From the NCBI GenBank assembly GCA_905250115.1, contig CAJNOI010000017.1, forward strand, positions 1 to 64,000: a DNA stretch of 64,000 nucleotides, read 5' to 3'. A program made the position numbers and the translations under genes. Below are positions 62,228-64,000 of the stretch, one piece after another (position 1 is the stretch's first letter; every line of letters begins with the position of its first letter). The notes beneath the pieces are model-generated. The model was given only the letters and a program-made list of their open reading frames with translations, had not been told where the DNA came from and did no database searches. This DNA comes from Adineta steineri (Eukaryota; Rotifera; Eurotatoria; Adinetida; Adinetidae).

Positions 62228-62312
62228 CTAGAAATATACAATACATACAAGACAACAATTAAATAAAACAATAAATATGGACTAGAATTAAAAATAAAAT
62301 GGAATTTCGTTT
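62221..62312 (-). promoter_or_regulatory. 85-bp intercistronic region with acceptor at the VPS16 ATG
   Basis: Only 85 bases separate the stop of the E2-like gene (62313) from the VPS16 start (62227), on the same strand. The minus-strand sequence TTTCTAG ends immediately before the VPS16 ATG. Such spacing plus an acceptor without a visible upstream exon is the layout of a trans-spliced operon gene. Confidence 0.45.
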
Positions 62313-62822
62313 TTATCGTTTTTGTGGTTTTGCTAATTCTTTTGTGTGTTGTTCAGCTGCTTTTGTAAAAGCAACAGGATCGGTTTTCCATTCATCGAGT
62401 AAAGCTGGACGGTGAGGTTCATCAACATCTTCTAAATGTGTTATATAATAATCAATTTCAGTAAGTATATCACGAAATTGAATAGAATTTATCGGATATG
62501 ATTGCCATCGTTGAAGTATAGGTAAACATGATAAGGCACCGGATTCATCCACAATTGGACTATAAATCGGTGTACGAAATTTAACACGTGGTGTTGTTGA
62601 TGGATAATCAAGTGGTAGACTAATTTCAAATTCAAATTCTCCACCAACATAAGGACTTTGTTCTGGTTTATAAATCAATATTGGATGTGTTAAATCTGTA
62701 TCATGAATAGCATCATTTGTTGTTGCATCAATTTTTTTCTTTATATAAAAAAGACGATTCGATTGAAATGTTTCATCAATTCGAGCAAGATCTTTTAATA
62801 AACGAATATGTTTTGATGCCAT
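62313..62822 (-). CDS. E2-like protein with altered HPN motif
   Basis: Single coding exon of 169 residues with the ubiquitin-conjugating (UBC) fold. It has PYVGGEFEFEISLPLDYPSTTPRVKF, the usual beta-sheet with the P-x-x-P turn, then TPIYSPIVDESGALSCLPIL. The cysteine (residue 99) aligns with the catalytic Cys of E2s. The preceding HPN motif, whose Asn stabilises the transition state, is SPI (88-90). The C-terminal helix is extended (AAEQHTKELAKPQKR). It lies downstream of a normal E2 on the same strand and is probably a diverged tandem paralogue. It may be weakly active or a pseudo-E2. A CTTTTAG acceptor abuts the ATG, suggesting a spliced leader or 5' UTR intron. Confidence 0.85.
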   Translation of the reverse strand: MASKHIRLLKDLARIDETFQSNRLFYIKKKIDATTNDAIHDTDLTHPILIYKPEQSPYVGGEFEFEISLPLDYPSTTPRVKFRTPIYSPIVDESGALSCLPILQRWQSYPINSIQFRDILTEIDYYITHLEDVDEPHRPALLDEWKTDPVAFTKAAEQHTKELAKPQKR

Positions 62823-63296
62823 CTAAAAGTAAAATATAGAATTACTTTCCTTTTCCATTATAGGAAGATTCGAAATATTATTGATACTATTATATAAATA
62901 TTTGATTTCTAGCTATGAGCAGTAATTATAGATAAAATTATTTTTTCAATCAATATTCCGTATTGTTTATAAAATCTTCTCGGAATAATAAAAACAATTT
63001 AGAAAAAAATGGAGTAAATATTCTTATGTCAATAAACAATAATAATTATATAAACGAAAACAAAACATCGTCATATGACGTTTTTGTTCTTTGTCTTTTA
63101 TTAATGCTTTTTTTTTGTGTTATAATTCGTGAATAATAAAAAATAGAATGCTGACCTCTAAACTGCTTGTTTACGCAAAAAAAAGAAAGTTGATAAGTTG
63201 TTAAACACATGAATGGTATTTTTTTTTTCACACGTATTAAAATCAGATAACAATTGAATTTAGAAAAAGAAACTGAAAAGAAGAAATATGGAAAGT
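62823..63296. other. Intergenic between tandem E2 genes
   Basis: About 475 nt, AT-rich, no gene seen. ORF 63046-63231 (minus) has no features. Confidence 0.5.
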
Positions 63297-63835
63297 TTAT
63301 GTTCTTGGTAGGCCATGTTTCCTAACCATGTCTAATGCTTTACGATCAAATGCAGATTTATTCTGTGTATATTCAGCAGCTATTTCTATAAAAATGAAGT
63401 GTGAAAATTTATTTAAATAGAAAATAAAATTTTACCAGCATTAAGTGCATGTTCAATGTTTGGGCTATCAATAAGATTTGCAATAGCTTTGATCACATCG
63501 GTTAATGGAGTTGTTGGCTTATATGTTTCAGATTGATTAAGTAAATCAACACATATTTTACCTTTATCATCAACATTTGGATGATAGATAGGTGTAATAA
63601 AACGAACTTCAGGTGCTTTAAATGGATATTCAGCTGGTAATTTTACTTCGACTTGAAAAGCTGCTTGATTATAGGGATTTGATTTAGGTAAAATTCTTCC
63701 GAGAATTAAATTTGATTGTGCATCATCAAGTGGTGATTTATCGAGAATATATTTAACAGATGATGGATCATTGTTGGTTCCTAAAGCTTGTAGTCTTGTT
63801 ATTTCAGCCATTATACGTCGATTTGCTCCTGACAT
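63297..63835 (-). CDS. Ubiquitin-conjugating enzyme E2
   Basis: Two exons, 63835-63436 and 63385-63297, joined in phase across a 50-nt intron, give 162 residues. It has a complete UBC core: N-terminal helix RRIMAEITRLQAL, AAFQVEVKLPAEYPFKAPEVRF, the HPN motif at 85-87 (IYHPNVDDKGKICVDLL) and catalytic Cys95, followed by the C-terminal helices (HALNAEIAAEYTQN, KALDMVRKHGLPR). It accepts ubiquitin or a ubiquitin-like protein from an E1 and passes it to an E3 or substrate. The layout is closest by eye to the UBE2L/UBE2D-size class I enzymes. The exact subfamily is not certain. A TTTTAG acceptor ~19 nt before the ATG (minus strand) may be a trans-splice or 5' UTR splice site. Confidence 0.9.
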
Positions 63836-64000
63836 TTTAATAAATTATTTTATCTAAAATAAAAAATAAAATCAAAAGTCTGTTACTAACCATTCACTGC
63901 TATGTCTGTCAAGTTTTTTTTCTATGTAATTATATAGGTGCATTTTTTTACAAGGTAGATGTCTGCAGCGCTTGATAAATATATGTTAATATTGAATGAC

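Overview
The window looks like a metazoan nuclear genome, most likely a bdelloid rotifer. It is strongly AT-rich and gene-dense. Its genes have many short exons separated by roughly 45-65 nt GT-AG introns. The gene set is animal-specific or general eukaryotic: glypican, intermediate filament, rhodopsin-like GPCR, WAPL, VPS16, PGAP3, SAR1 and NUDT9. Weaker support for a bdelloid comes from splice acceptors lying directly at start codons (compatible with spliced-leader trans-splicing, known in rotifers), short GTGTGGGT motifs resembling the reported bdelloid telomere repeat TGTGGG, a large polyketide synthase relic, and decayed Tc1/mariner copies. The species cannot be named from the sequence.

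Layout. 1-620 is the 3' half of a dead Tc1/mariner element. 1788-2789 is an orphan GPCR. 4162-7622 (-) is WAPL, the cohesin-release factor, with a small secreted-peptide ORF converging on its 3' end. 8269-10366 (-) is a NUDT9-type ADP-ribose pyrophosphatase. 10680-11533 (-) is a two-repeat cysteine-rich surface protein. SAR1 (11993-12918, -) and PGAP3 (13141-14149, +) are divergent and share a 222-bp upstream region. About 7 kb of gene-poor DNA follows, including a degenerate tandem repeat. 21138-26960 is a decayed multidomain polyketide synthase. A 100-N gap at 29085-29184 lies inside a second, inverted mariner copy. 33081-36081 is a glypican with all 14 cysteines but no Ser-Gly attachment site. 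37631-37945 (-) is an intronless IER-like gene. 38-43 kb is gene-poor apart from two tiny TATA-driven candidate genes. 43492-53976 (-) is a giant gene, and 56711-62227 (-) is VPS16. Two tandem E2 genes (62313-62822 and 63297-63835, -) lie just upstream of VPS16.

The most interesting locus is 43492-53976. Its 14 exons join in phase with good splice sites into one predicted 2956-residue protein. The N-terminus is an intermediate-filament rod of about 350 residues, ending in a recognisable TYRKLLEGEE-like motif. Then comes a tail of about 2100 residues built mainly from some 23 copies of a ~60-residue Ser/Pro/Glu-rich repeat with KSP sites, reminiscent of neurofilament-H. The C-terminus has two EF-hand lobes, one canonical and one degenerate. 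I know of no described intermediate filament with C-terminal EF-hands. If the gene model is right, this would be a calcium-responsive neurofilament-like protein.

Other themes are long-TIR MITE-like elements inside introns (43641-44227, 57745-58094, 59836-60067) and a compact, possibly operonic E2-E2-VPS16 cluster.
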